A DNA stretch of 64,000 nucleotides from Prolixibacteraceae bacterium (GTDB lineage: Bacteria; Bacteroidota; Bacteroidia; Bacteroidales; Prolixibacteraceae), in contig JANQHI010000037.1 in the NCBI GenBank assembly GCA_028282705.1, positions 1 through 64,000 of the forward strand, in the 5' to 3' direction. The first letter of the stretch is position 1. Every line of letters begins with the position of its first letter. Shown in pieces: positions 45,180 through 54,385 of this stretch. The notes under the pieces were generated by a model. The model was not told where the DNA came from. It did not search any database and saw only the letters and a list, made by a program, of their open reading frames with translations. Position numbers and translations under genes: made by a program.

Positions 45180-45195
45180 ATTAAAAACAGAAGTT

Positions 45196-45972
45196 ATGAA
45201 AACAATTTTTACTTTTTTATTTGTATTGATATTTGCAATTTCAGGATTGGCTCAAAACCAGGGTGAAGTTGCTCCAGACTTTACATTGAAACAACTAAAT
45301 GGGCAGGATTACAAACTGTCTGATAATGAAGGTGATGTAATCCTGGTATTTTTGATGGGGTACAATTGTTCATTGTGCAGGGCAGCAGCCCCTGATGTGA
45401 AAAATTTAGTTAATGAATTTGAGTCGCGCAGCAACTTCCAGCCAATAGCCATTGATACTTGGGATGGCAACAATTCAGGAGTCCAGAATTTTAAAAATAC
45501 AACTGGGCTTGATATGAATTTCCTGGTTAAAGGAAGTGGGGTCGCTAGTAGTTGGAGTACAACTTATGACAGGCTAGTTGTAATTGATAAAAACAGGGTC
45601 ATGGCATTTAAGGGTACACGTGGGGCATCATCTGATATTAGCAAGGCAAAAGAAGCTATTGAAGAAGCATTGGATAATCTAACCACATCTTCTGGTTTCA
45701 TAGAAAATAACAGGGTATTCAACCTGGGGCAAATATATCCAAACCCGGTAATAAGTTCATCTACCATAAATTTCAGTTTAAAAGAAAATTCAGGTGTTTC
45801 TTTAAAAGTTTATAGTATAACTGGCAGGTTGGTTGGAGAATATATAAATGCAGAATACCCAGTTGGCAACCACAGTTTTATCTTCAACAGAGGGTCTCTG
45901 AAGAATGGTATCTATTTTTATAAAATGGAAGCCAAAGGTGTTGTTGAAACCAGGAAAATGGTTTTGAAATAG
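45196..45972 (+). CDS. redoxin-domain protein with T9SS type A sorting domain
   Basis: This 258-residue protein has a signal peptide (AISGLAQ), an AhpC/TSA-redoxin domain (EVAPDFTLKQLNGQDYKLSD) with a CxxC site GYNCSLC (Cys58, Cys61), and a C-terminal T9SS type A sorting domain from about residue 175 (IYPNPVISSSTINFS...GIYFYKMEAKGVVETRKMVLK). The second cysteine of the redox pair and a TlpA-like fold suggest thiol-disulfide or peroxide chemistry at the cell surface or in the medium. It is the last gene of the TlpA/DUF6029 cluster. Confidence 0.82.
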   Translation: MKTIFTFLFVLIFAISGLAQNQGEVAPDFTLKQLNGQDYKLSDNEGDVILVFLMGYNCSLCRAAAPDVKNLVNEFESRSNFQPIAIDTWDGNNSGVQNFKNTTGLDMNFLVKGSGVASSWSTTYDRLVVIDKNRVMAFKGTRGASSDISKAKEAIEEALDNLTTSSGFIENNRVFNLGQIYPNPVISSSTINFSLKENSGVSLKVYSITGRLVGEYINAEYPVGNHSFIFNRGSLKNGIYFYKMEAKGVVETRKMVLK

Positions 45973-46119
45973 GAGGGTTACTATCTATCCTGTGAAAAAT
46001 ATGCCAAAGGACAGGTTATGGTATAATATATTTTAACTTTTGACAACTTTTATTTATTGAAATACTTAATCCTTAATTATGACGTTACTTTATTGTTTTC
46101 CCTGACAGATGGTTATTAT

Positions 46120-46127
46120 TATCTTTG
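46120..46127 (+). promoter_or_regulatory. -7-like element upstream of PorE-like gene
   Basis: TATCTTTG matches TAnnTTTG. The closest TTG lies 24 bases upstream, slightly too far for the usual spacing. It would give a 5' leader of about 90 bases. Confidence 0.3.
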
Positions 46128-46225
46128 CCAGGGGAAAGATTAAAGCAACTGGTAAAAATAAAACCGGAAGCAACAAGGCTCTGGTAAAATAAAACTATTT
46201 TTACTTCCCTGAATAAAGGATTAAA

Positions 46226-48226
46226 ATGAAAAGCATAAGGTTAGTTGTAGTACTTATAATAGGTTTAAGCATATGGGCTTGTAATTCTTCAAAGTTTGGC
46301 AGGATTGCTGAAGGGGCACATCAAATTGGGGAATACCATAAGGCTATTGAGAAATACAAGAAAGCCAATAGAAAAGAAAAAGACAGGAATAAACGCACAG
46401 AAAATTATTTTGCTATTGCTGAATGTTACAGGTACATTGGAGAATATGACCTGGCTGCTATGCACTATAAGCTGGCAATCCGCAGAAAATACCCTGATCC
46501 TATAGCTTTGCTACATAATGCAGAAATGTTAAGGGCTACTCAGGAATATGAAGATGCATTGGAAAATTATAGGATATACCTTGATTCTGTTCCCAGTGAC
46601 CCTGAAGCTTTGAAAGGGATACAGGCAATAAAAATGACCCAGGATTGGCTTGAAAACCCAACACGCCACATTGTGAATGGAATTCGTGAATTAAATTCAA
46701 GGAGCAGTGACTATATGCCTGTTTTTGTTGGTGGGCGCGACAATGAGATCATTTTTACTTCAACTAGGAAAGCCGCCACAGGGAAAAAGAAAAGCATGAT
46801 CACGGGTGAGGATTATGCTGACCTGTTCAGGGGGCAGTTTGATGTACAAAGGCAAAAATGGGCTGAACCCCAGCTGGTTGATATAAACATGGTTGTGAAT
46901 ACTGGTGATGAAGAAGGGGCTGCAACCCTCTCTGCCAATGGAGACCAAATGTTTTTTACGCGTTGCAGGTATGACAAAAGCATGGACATGGGGGCTGAAA
47001 TTTATGCAACTTCACAATCTAGGGCATCATGGTCACAACCCATAAAAATCCAGTTAATGGGTGATAGCATTATAACAGCTCACCCTGCTCTCTCACCTGA
47101 TGGGTCAAAACTTTACTTTGTGTCAGATAAAATGGGTGGCTTTGGGGGAAAAGATATTTATGTAGCTGAAAAAAGTGGGGGTGCTTATAAAAACCCAGTA
47201 AACCTGGGCCCAACCATTAATACAGCAGGAGATGAAATATTCCCCTTTGTGCGTGACAATGGAGAATTATATTTTTCATCAAATTACCATCTAGGGATGG
47301 GTGGATATGACATTTTTGTTGCCACAGAAAATGATGAAGGCAGGTGGGAAGTTGCCAATATGGGCTCTCCTATAAATTCACCTGCTGATGATTTTGGTAT
47401 TTCATATGTAACTGATAAGAACCAGGGGATGTTTTCATCAAACAGGAAAGGTTCATTTGCAGGGTCAGATGATATCTATTCTTTTGTGGTTCCACCAAAA
47501 ATATACCAACTTACAGGAGAGATATTTAATAAAGAAACTGGCAATAAATTGCAAGGAGCTACTGTCAGGATAATAGGGACTGATGGTACTTACCTGAAAA
47601 TGAGGGGGCAAAATGGGAAATTCCAGATGAAATTGAAGCCTGAAGTTGAATACATCATTGCAGGGTTTAAGGATGGTTTTTTAAATGATAAAGTAAGGGA
47701 AACAACAGTTGGTTTGGATGATAGCAAAGATTTCAGGGTAGAACTCTTTCTAACACCCACTGATGCACCTATCAGGATTGATAATATTAATTATGAATTT
47801 GCTAAATGGGATTTATTGCCTGAATCAAAAGTTGCCTTAGATTCACTGGTATCCATTTTAGAATTGAATGCAACCATTATCATTGAGTTAATGTCACACA
47901 CTGACCACATTGGCAGTGACCAGGCTAACTCTGAACTATCTCAAAAAAGGGCACAAAGTGTTGTGGATTATTTAATTGAAAAAGGGATCAACCCTCAACG
48001 TTTGGTAGCTAAAGGGTATGGTGAAACATGGCCCAAAAAGATCACCAGGAAAATGGCTAAACAATATGGCTTCCTGAAAAGGAATAATGTGTTGACAGAA
48101 GAATTTATAAATGGGCTTGAAACCCAAGCTCAGAAAGATATGGCACGGCAGATAAACAGGCGGACAGAATTTAGGGTGCTTTCAACTGATTTCCACGAAA
48201 CCTTTGAACCTGAAAATTTAAAATAA
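46226..48226 (+). CDS. PorE-like T9SS-associated OmpA lipoprotein
   Basis: This 666-residue lipoprotein (LSIWACN, Cys19) has the four-part order described for the T9SS component PorE. TPR-like helices (about 25-130: AEGAHQIGEYHKAIEKYKKA) come first, then a PD40/WD40-like propeller (about 155-430, blades such as ALSPDGSKLYFVSDKMGGFGGKDIYVAE), a carboxypeptidase-regulatory-like domain (about 432-510: LTGEIFNKETGNKLQGATVRI) and a C-terminal OmpA peptidoglycan-binding domain (MSHTDHIGSDQANSELSQKRAQ, INRRTEFRV). PorE links the translocon to peptidoglycan; related OmpA/TPR/PD40 proteins with other roles exist, so the assignment is by architecture. Confidence 0.75.
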   Translation: MKSIRLVVVLIIGLSIWACNSSKFGRIAEGAHQIGEYHKAIEKYKKANRKEKDRNKRTENYFAIAECYRYIGEYDLAAMHYKLAIRRKYPDPIALLHNAEMLRATQEYEDALENYRIYLDSVPSDPEALKGIQAIKMTQDWLENPTRHIVNGIRELNSRSSDYMPVFVGGRDNEIIFTSTRKAATGKKKSMITGEDYADLFRGQFDVQRQKWAEPQLVDINMVVNTGDEEGAATLSANGDQMFFTRCRYDKSMDMGAEIYATSQSRASWSQPIKIQLMGDSIITAHPALSPDGSKLYFVSDKMGGFGGKDIYVAEKSGGAYKNPVNLGPTINTAGDEIFPFVRDNGELYFSSNYHLGMGGYDIFVATENDEGRWEVANMGSPINSPADDFGISYVTDKNQGMFSSNRKGSFAGSDDIYSFVVPPKIYQLTGEIFNKETGNKLQGATVRIIGTDGTYLKMRGQNGKFQMKLKPEVEYIIAGFKDGFLNDKVRETTVGLDDSKDFRVELFLTPTDAPIRIDNINYEFAKWDLLPESKVALDSLVSILELNATIIIELMSHTDHIGSDQANSELSQKRAQSVVDYLIEKGINPQRLVAKGYGETWPKKITRKMAKQYGFLKRNNVLTEEFINGLETQAQKDMARQINRRTEFRVLSTDFHETFEPENLK

Positions 48227-48252
48227 AATGGCTCCTCCTTTGTAGGTGTCAA

Positions 48253-49290
48253 TTATTTTCCCTGTATAATTTCAGCCCTTAGGGTATTAATCTGATCAGG
48301 GCTGCCAATCACAAAAAGCTGGTCATTCCTGGTTATGATCATATTAGGGTCAGGGTTAAAAACATACCTAGCCCCACTTACTTTTATCCCTATAATGTTG
48401 GCACCTGAGATATCGCGAAATTTTAATTCAGCAATTGATTTCCCCACAAATGATTGGTCCATGTTTTTACATGAAACCTCTTCAATACTCACATCTTTGC
48501 TTTTTTGCATCAGGATGTGTTCAAGGAACTCCACCACATCAGGCTGGGTAACCAATTTAGCCATCCTTTGCCCCCCAATGCGTTCAGGCATGATCACATT
48601 GGTTGCCCCTGCACGTTTTAGTTTCATGTTAGATTCCAATTCTGATGCCCTGCTCACAATGGTGAGGTTTGGATTCATGCTTCTTGCTGTCAGCACTACA
48701 AAAACATTGTCAGCATCATTTGGGGTAGTGGCAATCAGTGCCCTGGCTTCATATACCCCAGCTTGTGCAAGGACATCTTCATGGGTTGCATCACCTTTAA
48801 TGTAAAGTAATTCAGGGTATTCGCGAACCCTGGAAATTACATTGTCACGTTTGTCAATAATAACAAAATCCATATTGTGTGCTGCCAGCTCAAGGGCTGC
48901 CTGCTCGCCATTCCTGCCATAACCAACTATGATCACATGGTCTTTGAGTTTTAGTATTTTTTTGTCCACCCTGTATGTTTTAATATAGTTCATTAACTCG
49001 CCATCTAAAATAAACCTTACCATAGTTGAACCTACATAGGCAAAACTACCAAGGCTGGTAATAATCAAGCCCGAAGTAAAGACCATCCCATTATCTGACA
49101 GATCCCGTACCTCTTTAAAACCTACAGTTGAAATGGTTATGACAGTCATAAAATAGGCCTCTATAAGAGTCATATCCTCAATTTGCATATACCCGACAGT
49201 TCCTGCAGTCATAACAAAAAACAATAGTGCAATCCCAACTTTTATCGTCCTGCTCGAAACTTCCTGAAATTTATTTACCTGTTGGCTCAT
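48253..49290 (-). CDS. single-subunit K+ channel with RCK domains
   Basis: This 345-residue protein has two transmembrane helices flanking a pore loop with selectivity filter TVGF (residues 55-58, TISTVGFKE), a TrkA-N/RCK domain with NAD-binding GYGRNG (123-128) and a TrkA-C domain from about residue 255. The architecture matches the MthK/Kch class of ligand-gated potassium channels. The filter is TVGF rather than TVGYG, a variant seen in bacterial relatives. Its start overlaps the end of the upstream DUF2851 gene by 20 bases. Confidence 0.88.
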   Translation of the reverse strand: MSQQVNKFQEVSSRTIKVGIALLFFVMTAGTVGYMQIEDMTLIEAYFMTVITISTVGFKEVRDLSDNGMVFTSGLIITSLGSFAYVGSTMVRFILDGELMNYIKTYRVDKKILKLKDHVIIVGYGRNGEQAALELAAHNMDFVIIDKRDNVISRVREYPELLYIKGDATHEDVLAQAGVYEARALIATTPNDADNVFVVLTARSMNPNLTIVSRASELESNMKLKRAGATNVIMPERIGGQRMAKLVTQPDVVEFLEHILMQKSKDVSIEEVSCKNMDQSFVGKSIAELKFRDISGANIIGIKVSGARYVFNPDPNMIITRNDQLFVIGSPDQINTLRAEIIQGK

Positions 49291-50572
49291 TGGCTAATTC
49301 TTCTGGGTCTTTTATGATTTTGGTTCCTATCTGGCAATTTAAGCATTTTTTCTTTTCGCAATATATATTTTTTAATTGAAGCAAGGCTTGTGTTTCAAAA
49401 GCTGAACGGGCTTTAACTCCCAGCATTTCCCATTTTGATATAATTGAGTTCTTTTCAGGTGGTAGTTCCTCCAGGAACATGATAGCCCTCTCTTTTAAAT
49501 GAGGCTTATCCTGTGACTCACCATATACAAAAAGAAAAGGTACAATTGTGTTGATGATAATGGTGTTAATAGAACTCTCCCCCAATTTTTTGATCCTTTT
49601 TACTGATGGTTTATTAAACTGGTAGTGGGTAGTCCAGTAGCTGGAAGCATTAACAGAAAATAATTTTTTCAGTTGGGTTAAACTTTCTATTTCAATGATC
49701 TTTGAAAACAGGGATCTTGAATTATGGATCAATGCAGCAAACTGTGAAATCCTTATGGTTGGGAAATTGCTCGGGCGCAAACGCATAAATTTCCAAAGAT
49801 GGCTTTCAATGGGGGTGAGTTTATACTTTTTATACAAGAAAGAATATTCTTCCCTTATTTCAAGGAAATAATCATCACCCAGCAATTGGGTGTTTAACAG
49901 CCCAGCATTCCCAAATAACAAAGCTTCAACTTGAAACAAATTTGAGCTATGTTTTGACAAAACCTGTAAAGGAGTTGATTTTGCCAGTAATTCAAAAGGA
50001 ACAGAATTTACCTTGAAGCCAAACATGGAAGCCAGGTGTTGGTAAAATGTTTCATTCCAATTATTTTTGTTTTTGCCCAGGCTTTCAATAATATGGTTGG
50101 TTTTATATTCAAGCCTCTCAATCATTAACCTGTTGTAGCCCAGCTTAAAAGCAAAAAGGTCAATTTTGTGGAACTTGCCCATGCATGGTATCCATTGTTT
50201 TGAAACTAACAATTCCTCATAATTTGATTTTAACTTGTTGGGATAATGCAAAACCAATGTTGGGATTTCAGTACCATCATTTCTTTTGATTATTTTGTCT
50301 GGTATTTCCACCACATGTAAGATAACATTATCATATGCTTTGTCATGGCCATGCTTGTGTATAGCCCAATCAGAAGCTTTTTTGTGCACTTCAATGTTTC
50401 CTGCCCAGGTAGTTTCACCCAATTTTATTTTGGCATTGAAAAAATCGGGTCCTGAATCATAATTGGCTTGGCCTGCTGATTTGATTTCTACCTGTTCTCC
50501 TGTGGTAGTTTGCAATAACTGATTATTGAATAATTGGTGTGTCCAGATGTAATGTAAAAATTCTTCAGGCAT
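49271..50572 (-). CDS. DUF2851 family protein
   Basis: This 433-residue cytoplasmic protein begins MPEEFLHYIWTHQLFN and contains NYDSGPDFFNAKIKLGETTWAGNIEVHKKASDW and HDKAYDNVILHVV, the hallmark blocks of DUF2851, a Bacteroidota-centred family. The D..NAKI..W.GNIEVH layout recalls restriction-like nuclease folds (D...ExK-like), but activity is unproven. Four cysteines near the C-terminus (YCEKKKCLNCQIG) may bind a metal. It overlaps the K+ channel gene by 20 bases. Confidence 0.85.
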   Translation of the reverse strand: MPEEFLHYIWTHQLFNNQLLQTTTGEQVEIKSAGQANYDSGPDFFNAKIKLGETTWAGNIEVHKKASDWAIHKHGHDKAYDNVILHVVEIPDKIIKRNDGTEIPTLVLHYPNKLKSNYEELLVSKQWIPCMGKFHKIDLFAFKLGYNRLMIERLEYKTNHIIESLGKNKNNWNETFYQHLASMFGFKVNSVPFELLAKSTPLQVLSKHSSNLFQVEALLFGNAGLLNTQLLGDDYFLEIREEYSFLYKKYKLTPIESHLWKFMRLRPSNFPTIRISQFAALIHNSRSLFSKIIEIESLTQLKKLFSVNASSYWTTHYQFNKPSVKRIKKLGESSINTIIINTIVPFLFVYGESQDKPHLKERAIMFLEELPPEKNSIISKWEMLGVKARSAFETQALLQLKNIYCEKKKCLNCQIGTKIIKDPEELANEPTGK

Positions 50573-50655
50573 GTTTGTGAGTTTTTTTCAAAAAGATAAG
50601 AAAAAATAAAAAGAGGTGCAATTAAGGATAACTGAAAATTTAGAAACAAGTATTT

Positions 50656-51021
50656 TTACTTACTACTAATCCATTTAATAGCTTCACTTTTGTCAGTGAA
50701 AACTTTGAGGTTAATGCCCCTGTTGTAAGCTACATTCTCAATAAACTTGTATTTTTCAAAGAAATCAGGAAGAATAAGAAAGGCAATTTTAGTGGTAAAA
50801 TTAAATGTTTCTTGAAGCCCTGAGGCAAACTTATAATCATCAACCTGCCCCATGCTGGATATAAGGCCAGTGGTATCAACCAAGACTCTTTTTAGGTTAT
50901 TCACCAGAAGAGATTCTTTAACAGCATCCCTGGCTTTAACCATATCATCATAAGTTTGATCCCCTGTTAGTTTAAGACACAAGTAATTTGTGTTTACATC
51001 AAATAAGACTTTATGGCCCAT
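50656..51021 (-). CDS. SpoIIAA/STAS-like protein
   Basis: This 121-residue protein has the beta-alpha-beta rhythm of the SpoIIAA-like/STAS group (VLFDVNTNYLCLKLTGDQTYDDMVKARDAVKESL, VLVDTTGLISSMG, IAFLILPDFFEKYKFIENVAYNRGINLKVF). No phosphorylatable serine motif is clear, so anti-sigma control is not implied. It stands alone, 83 bases downstream of the intergenic start of DUF2851 on the minus strand. Confidence 0.6.
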   Translation of the reverse strand: MGHKVLFDVNTNYLCLKLTGDQTYDDMVKARDAVKESLLVNNLKRVLVDTTGLISSMGQVDDYKFASGLQETFNFTTKIAFLILPDFFEKYKFIENVAYNRGINLKVFTDKSEAIKWISSK

Positions 51022-51231
51022 TAGTTAGTATTGACAAATAGCAGAATTAACAAAATGTAAATTACAGCTTTCTTTTATAAAATCCAATACAATTAACATA
51101 AAATTGATAAATAATTTATTTTGTGTTGCTTATACTTGGAAATCAATGAAAATAAAGAGTGGAGATTATTTAATAAAGACATAGTATTAACATAATGATA
51201 ATATTATGTTAATTGATAGTTGGTTTTTAAT

Positions 51232-51768
51232 TTACCTTTTCAACTTCATTTTAATAAAAAGGTCCCATAAAACAATTCCAGCACAAACTGAAACATTAAA
51301 TGAATGTTTGGTTCCATATTGGGGGATTTCAATACCATGGTCACAAAGGTCAATGACAGGTTGTTGCACCCCTTTTACTTCATTGCCAAAAACAACAGCA
51401 AATTTTTCATGTTTGGGTGGTTGGAAATCAGGAAGCTGGATGCTGTTCTCAACTTGTTCTATGGCTGCTATTTTATATCCCTGTTTTTTTAGGGTGTTTA
51501 CAGCATCAACTGTTTCTTTGAAATATTCCCAATCAACTGATCTTTCAGCATCTAGGGCTGTTTTATGGATTTCTTTATTTGGAGGTGTGGCAGTTATTCC
51601 ACATAATAAAATCTTTTCAACCAATAATGCATCAGAGGTTCGGAAAAAAGAGCCAATGTTGTTGCAACTCCTTATATTATCAAGAACCACAACCAATGGG
51701 ATTTTTTTAGTTGACTTATATTCCTCAATTGACAAACGTTTAAGCTCACTGTTCCTAATTTTCCTCAT
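51232..51768 (-). CDS. SpoU/TrmH-family RNA 2'-O-methyltransferase
   Basis: This 178-residue SPOUT enzyme has motif 1 LDNIRSCNNIGSFFRTSDA, motif 2 VVFGNEVKGVQQPVID and motif 3 IPQYGTKHSFNVSVCAGIVLW, which build the trefoil-knot AdoMet site. It methylates tRNA or rRNA; the target is not readable. The ATG at 51768 was chosen over an in-frame TTG at 51801. It sits between the STAS-like gene and arginine deiminase on the same strand. Confidence 0.88.
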   Translation of the reverse strand: MRKIRNSELKRLSIEEYKSTKKIPLVVVLDNIRSCNNIGSFFRTSDALLVEKILLCGITATPPNKEIHKTALDAERSVDWEYFKETVDAVNTLKKQGYKIAAIEQVENSIQLPDFQPPKHEKFAVVFGNEVKGVQQPVIDLCDHGIEIPQYGTKHSFNVSVCAGIVLWDLFIKMKLKR

Positions 51769-51825
51769 ATTGTGTTGAATAACTGTAAACTTATTTAACA
51801 AATTTAAAATTGCAGAGGCTTCAAA

Positions 51826-53100
51826 TTACCAATTTACCTTAGCCCTTTTAATGGGCATAGTCATGCACCTTGCACCACCACCCCCCCTGGCAAGTTCTGA
51901 CCCAGCAATTGATATTACACATTTATGGTAGTCTCCAATATTTCTATCTCTTTTAATAACATCAATTGCTTTTATAATCTCAAAGCCATTTTTATTTAAT
52001 TCATTCAATGTGTTGAAATTTCTTTCATAACCAATTACCTTTCTCGGGGCAATGGCAAAAAAGTTAGCACCACTGTGCCATTGTTCGCGCTCCATAACCC
52101 AAGTATCTTTTTTCCCTCCACATGAAATAGGTTTCAAATCCATCCCTAGTTTTTTGAGTGCTTCAAGGATATTAGGTTGTTCAGTTATTGAGGTCACTTT
52201 CCCACCTTCAACTGTTATATGTATTGTCCTATACCTGTTTAGCTCAAAAATGATGGGTTCATAAACCATACACTCATGCTGGCTCAGGAAAGTAAAAACC
52301 ATGTCTAAATGGATGAATGATTCTGGGGAGGAAGGCAATTCCTGGACAATTATATGATATTTTTTAGAAGGTTCACCTTTAAGCTTTTCCAGGATAAAAT
52401 CAATCCCCTGTGTAGTGGTCCTAATGCCTGTGCCAATAACAAAAATGTCATCTCGTGCAACCTGGAAATCTCCTCCTTCAAAAGAAATAGTATTGTCTAT
52501 AATTTTCCCACCAGAAAAATCTACTGGATTGACCACATTGGTTTCAAAAATTCCGTGGTGGCTGAAAATGGCTTCCATAATGATTGACTCACGTTCCCTT
52601 ACTACATTAGCCATCCTCCCAATTAACATGGAGTTGTTCATTCCCATGGCAGAGTCCCTGGTAAAGAAGAGGTTATGCAATGGGCGTAGGAGAAACCTTT
52701 TATGGCTCAGGTAACGCGTAAGGTTATTTTTTTCAAGAGGAACACCTTCAATAAGCAAAGTAGCTAATTTTTTTGCAGAATATCCTGAAATGGTATCCAA
52801 TGACTCAAGCACAGATTCATTGAAACAAATATTTTTTAGTAGTGCTTCTTTTGCTTTCTCATCCAGCAATACTTCTTCAAGCAGATCCTTCACCTCAAAG
52901 GTCTTACATACTGAATCCAAAACTCCTTTTAATTGTTGGTATTCTTTTCCGGCAATAGTTAAATTCAGAATGTCACTATATAAAGCCCTTTCAGCATTTA
53001 TTGGGGTCATATTTTCAACTTCTGATCCTGGTTGATGGATGATCACAACCTCCAGCTTGCCCACCTCTGAACTAATGTTTGTTTTAATTTTTGATGCCAT
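51826..53100 (-). CDS. arcA: arginine deiminase
   Basis: This 424-residue guanidino-modifying enzyme hydrolyses arginine to citrulline and ammonia. Family residues are FTRDS (146-150), EGGD (208-211), HLDMVF (264-269) and the catalytic Cys412 in GGGGARCMTMP near the C-terminus. The ATG at 53100 begins MASKIKTNISSEVGKLEVV, the family N-terminus. No ornithine transcarbamylase or carbamate kinase gene is adjacent, so it is not in a classic arcABC operon. It is divergent from the DUF4294 gene. Confidence 0.9.
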   Translation of the reverse strand: MASKIKTNISSEVGKLEVVIIHQPGSEVENMTPINAERALYSDILNLTIAGKEYQQLKGVLDSVCKTFEVKDLLEEVLLDEKAKEALLKNICFNESVLESLDTISGYSAKKLATLLIEGVPLEKNNLTRYLSHKRFLLRPLHNLFFTRDSAMGMNNSMLIGRMANVVRERESIIMEAIFSHHGIFETNVVNPVDFSGGKIIDNTISFEGGDFQVARDDIFVIGTGIRTTTQGIDFILEKLKGEPSKKYHIIVQELPSSPESFIHLDMVFTFLSQHECMVYEPIIFELNRYRTIHITVEGGKVTSITEQPNILEALKKLGMDLKPISCGGKKDTWVMEREQWHSGANFFAIAPRKVIGYERNFNTLNELNKNGFEIIKAIDVIKRDRNIGDYHKCVISIAGSELARGGGGARCMTMPIKRAKVNW

Positions 53101-53153
53101 AACAACTCCCATTGTACAATGTTGCAAAGATATAAACTTCTTCAGATGGATAA

Positions 53154-53183
53154 TTGGATAGTGGATTATTCGTTCTATTTTTG
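53154..53183 (+). promoter_or_regulatory. Bacteroidota-type promoter of DUF4294 gene
   Basis: TTG at 53154-53156 and TATTTTTG at 53176-53183 match the -33 TTG / -7 TAnnTTTG consensus with a spacing of 19. Transcription would begin near 53190, just before the TTG start at 53203. Confidence 0.5.
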
Positions 53184-53202
53184 CAACATAAAACGGAAGC
53201 CA

Positions 53203-53802
53203 TTGAGAACTACTTTACTTTCCATATTGTTTTTTCTCTTTTTCTGCCTTTCAGCCAGTTCACAAGGAAGTGACACAACAGAATTTGTAATAGGCATTAT
53301 TGAAGGGAATGACACCATTATTCAAAAACAGGTGAAAGAAATAATTGTATTTCCTGATAGGAATTATAAGGGAAAACGTTATGTGAGAAGGTTTTGGCGT
53401 TATGTACACAAAGTAAAAAAAGTGTATCCTTATGCCATAAAAATAAATGAGCTGCTTGAACAACATGAACCCGAATACCTGGCATTGGAAACACAAAGGG
53501 AAAAAAGGAGGCTGATAAGAAGTGTTGAAAAAGAGCTGATGGCTGAATACAAAAACGAGCTGAAAAGATTAACTATCTCTGAAGGGAGAATCCTAATAAA
53601 ACTAATTGACAGGGAAACCAGCAGGACTTCATACACCCTAATTAAAGATTTTAGGGGTGGGTTTGCAGCTTTTTTCTGGCAATCAATAGCCAGGCTTTTT
53701 GGGAATGACCTGAAAGCTGAATATGACCCTGTGGGTGAAGACAGGATGGTTGAAGAAGTGGTTAAGCTTATTGAGCAAGGGGTGATCAAAGTTTCATTTT
53801 AA
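53203..53802 (+). CDS. DUF4294 family exported protein
   Basis: This DUF4294 protein is about 199 residues. TTG at 53203 is chosen because it opens into a good signal peptide (LRTTLLSILFFLFFCLSASSQ) and lies just after a promoter-like element. In-frame starts at 53119 and 53146 would add a hydrophilic stretch before the leader and place the start inside or before the promoter. The mature part is charged and helical (YVRRFWRYVHKVKKVYPYAIKINELLEQHEPEYLALETQRE), with the family block GRILIKLIDRETSRTSYTLIKDFRGGFAAFFWQSIARLF. Function unknown, exported. It is followed after 21 bases by thpR. Confidence 0.8.
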   Translation: MRTTLLSILFFLFFCLSASSQGSDTTEFVIGIIEGNDTIIQKQVKEIIVFPDRNYKGKRYVRRFWRYVHKVKKVYPYAIKINELLEQHEPEYLALETQREKRRLIRSVEKELMAEYKNELKRLTISEGRILIKLIDRETSRTSYTLIKDFRGGFAAFFWQSIARLFGNDLKAEYDPVGEDRMVEEVVKLIEQGVIKVSF

Positions 53803-53823
53803 GTTTTTCCAGGATTTGTATTT

Positions 53824-54384
53824 ATGAAGAAAAGGCTATTTGTAGCATTTAAAATTAAGGCAGGCATTGAACTAGAAGATGCATATTTTGCATTGAAGGA
53901 ACAATTATATGATAGCGGTATAAAATGGGTTGATTTAAACAACATGCACATAACCCTCAAATTTATTGGAGAGGTAAAAGAAGAAGCCATATCAGCCATA
54001 ATCAATGAGGTCAGTGAGGTAGTGAAAGGATTTAGCCCATTTAAAATCAAGATTGAAGGTATTGGATATTTTAAAAAGTATAATAGCCCATCAGTGATTT
54101 TTGCTAAAATTGATGCTGAAAAAACATTAGGGTACTTTGCTTCTTTAATTAATGAAAAGTTGGCAACTTTAGGGGTATTTATGTCCAATAAAGATTTTAA
54201 ACCCCATTTAACCCTTGGGAGGGTCAAAAGAGTAAAAGATTACCCAACATTTGTTGATGCTATCCATCAGTTTAAAGGGAAACATTTCCAGGAAGAAAAA
54301 ATTGCAGAAGTTATTTTATATGAAAGCATATTGCAGCCAATAGGACCAATATATAAACCTATTGAAAAATTTACACTTGGTTAG
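53824..54384 (+). CDS. thpR: RNA 2',3'-cyclic phosphodiesterase
   Basis: This 186-residue member of the 2H phosphodiesterase superfamily has two HxTx catalytic motifs, HITL at residues 42-45 and HLTL at 128-131 (KPHLTLGRVKR). It hydrolyses 2',3'-cyclic phosphates in RNA. It starts 21 bases after the DUF4294 gene, probably in one transcript, and its stop lies one base from that of the convergent sugar transferase. Confidence 0.88.
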   Translation: MKKRLFVAFKIKAGIELEDAYFALKEQLYDSGIKWVDLNNMHITLKFIGEVKEEAISAIINEVSEVVKGFSPFKIKIEGIGYFKKYNSPSVIFAKIDAEKTLGYFASLINEKLATLGVFMSNKDFKPHLTLGRVKRVKDYPTFVDAIHQFKGKHFQEEKIAEVILYESILQPIGPIYKPIEKFTLG

Positions 54385-54385
54385 G

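Noticed and set aside
51206-51778. 190-codon frame opposite the SpoU methyltransferase
   Set aside because: The opposite strand has all three SPOUT motifs in frame; this frame has none.
53119-53202. Longer N-terminus for the DUF4294 gene
   Set aside because: The added residues precede the signal peptide and contain a canonical promoter sequence; the extension also comes within 20 bases of the divergent arcA start.
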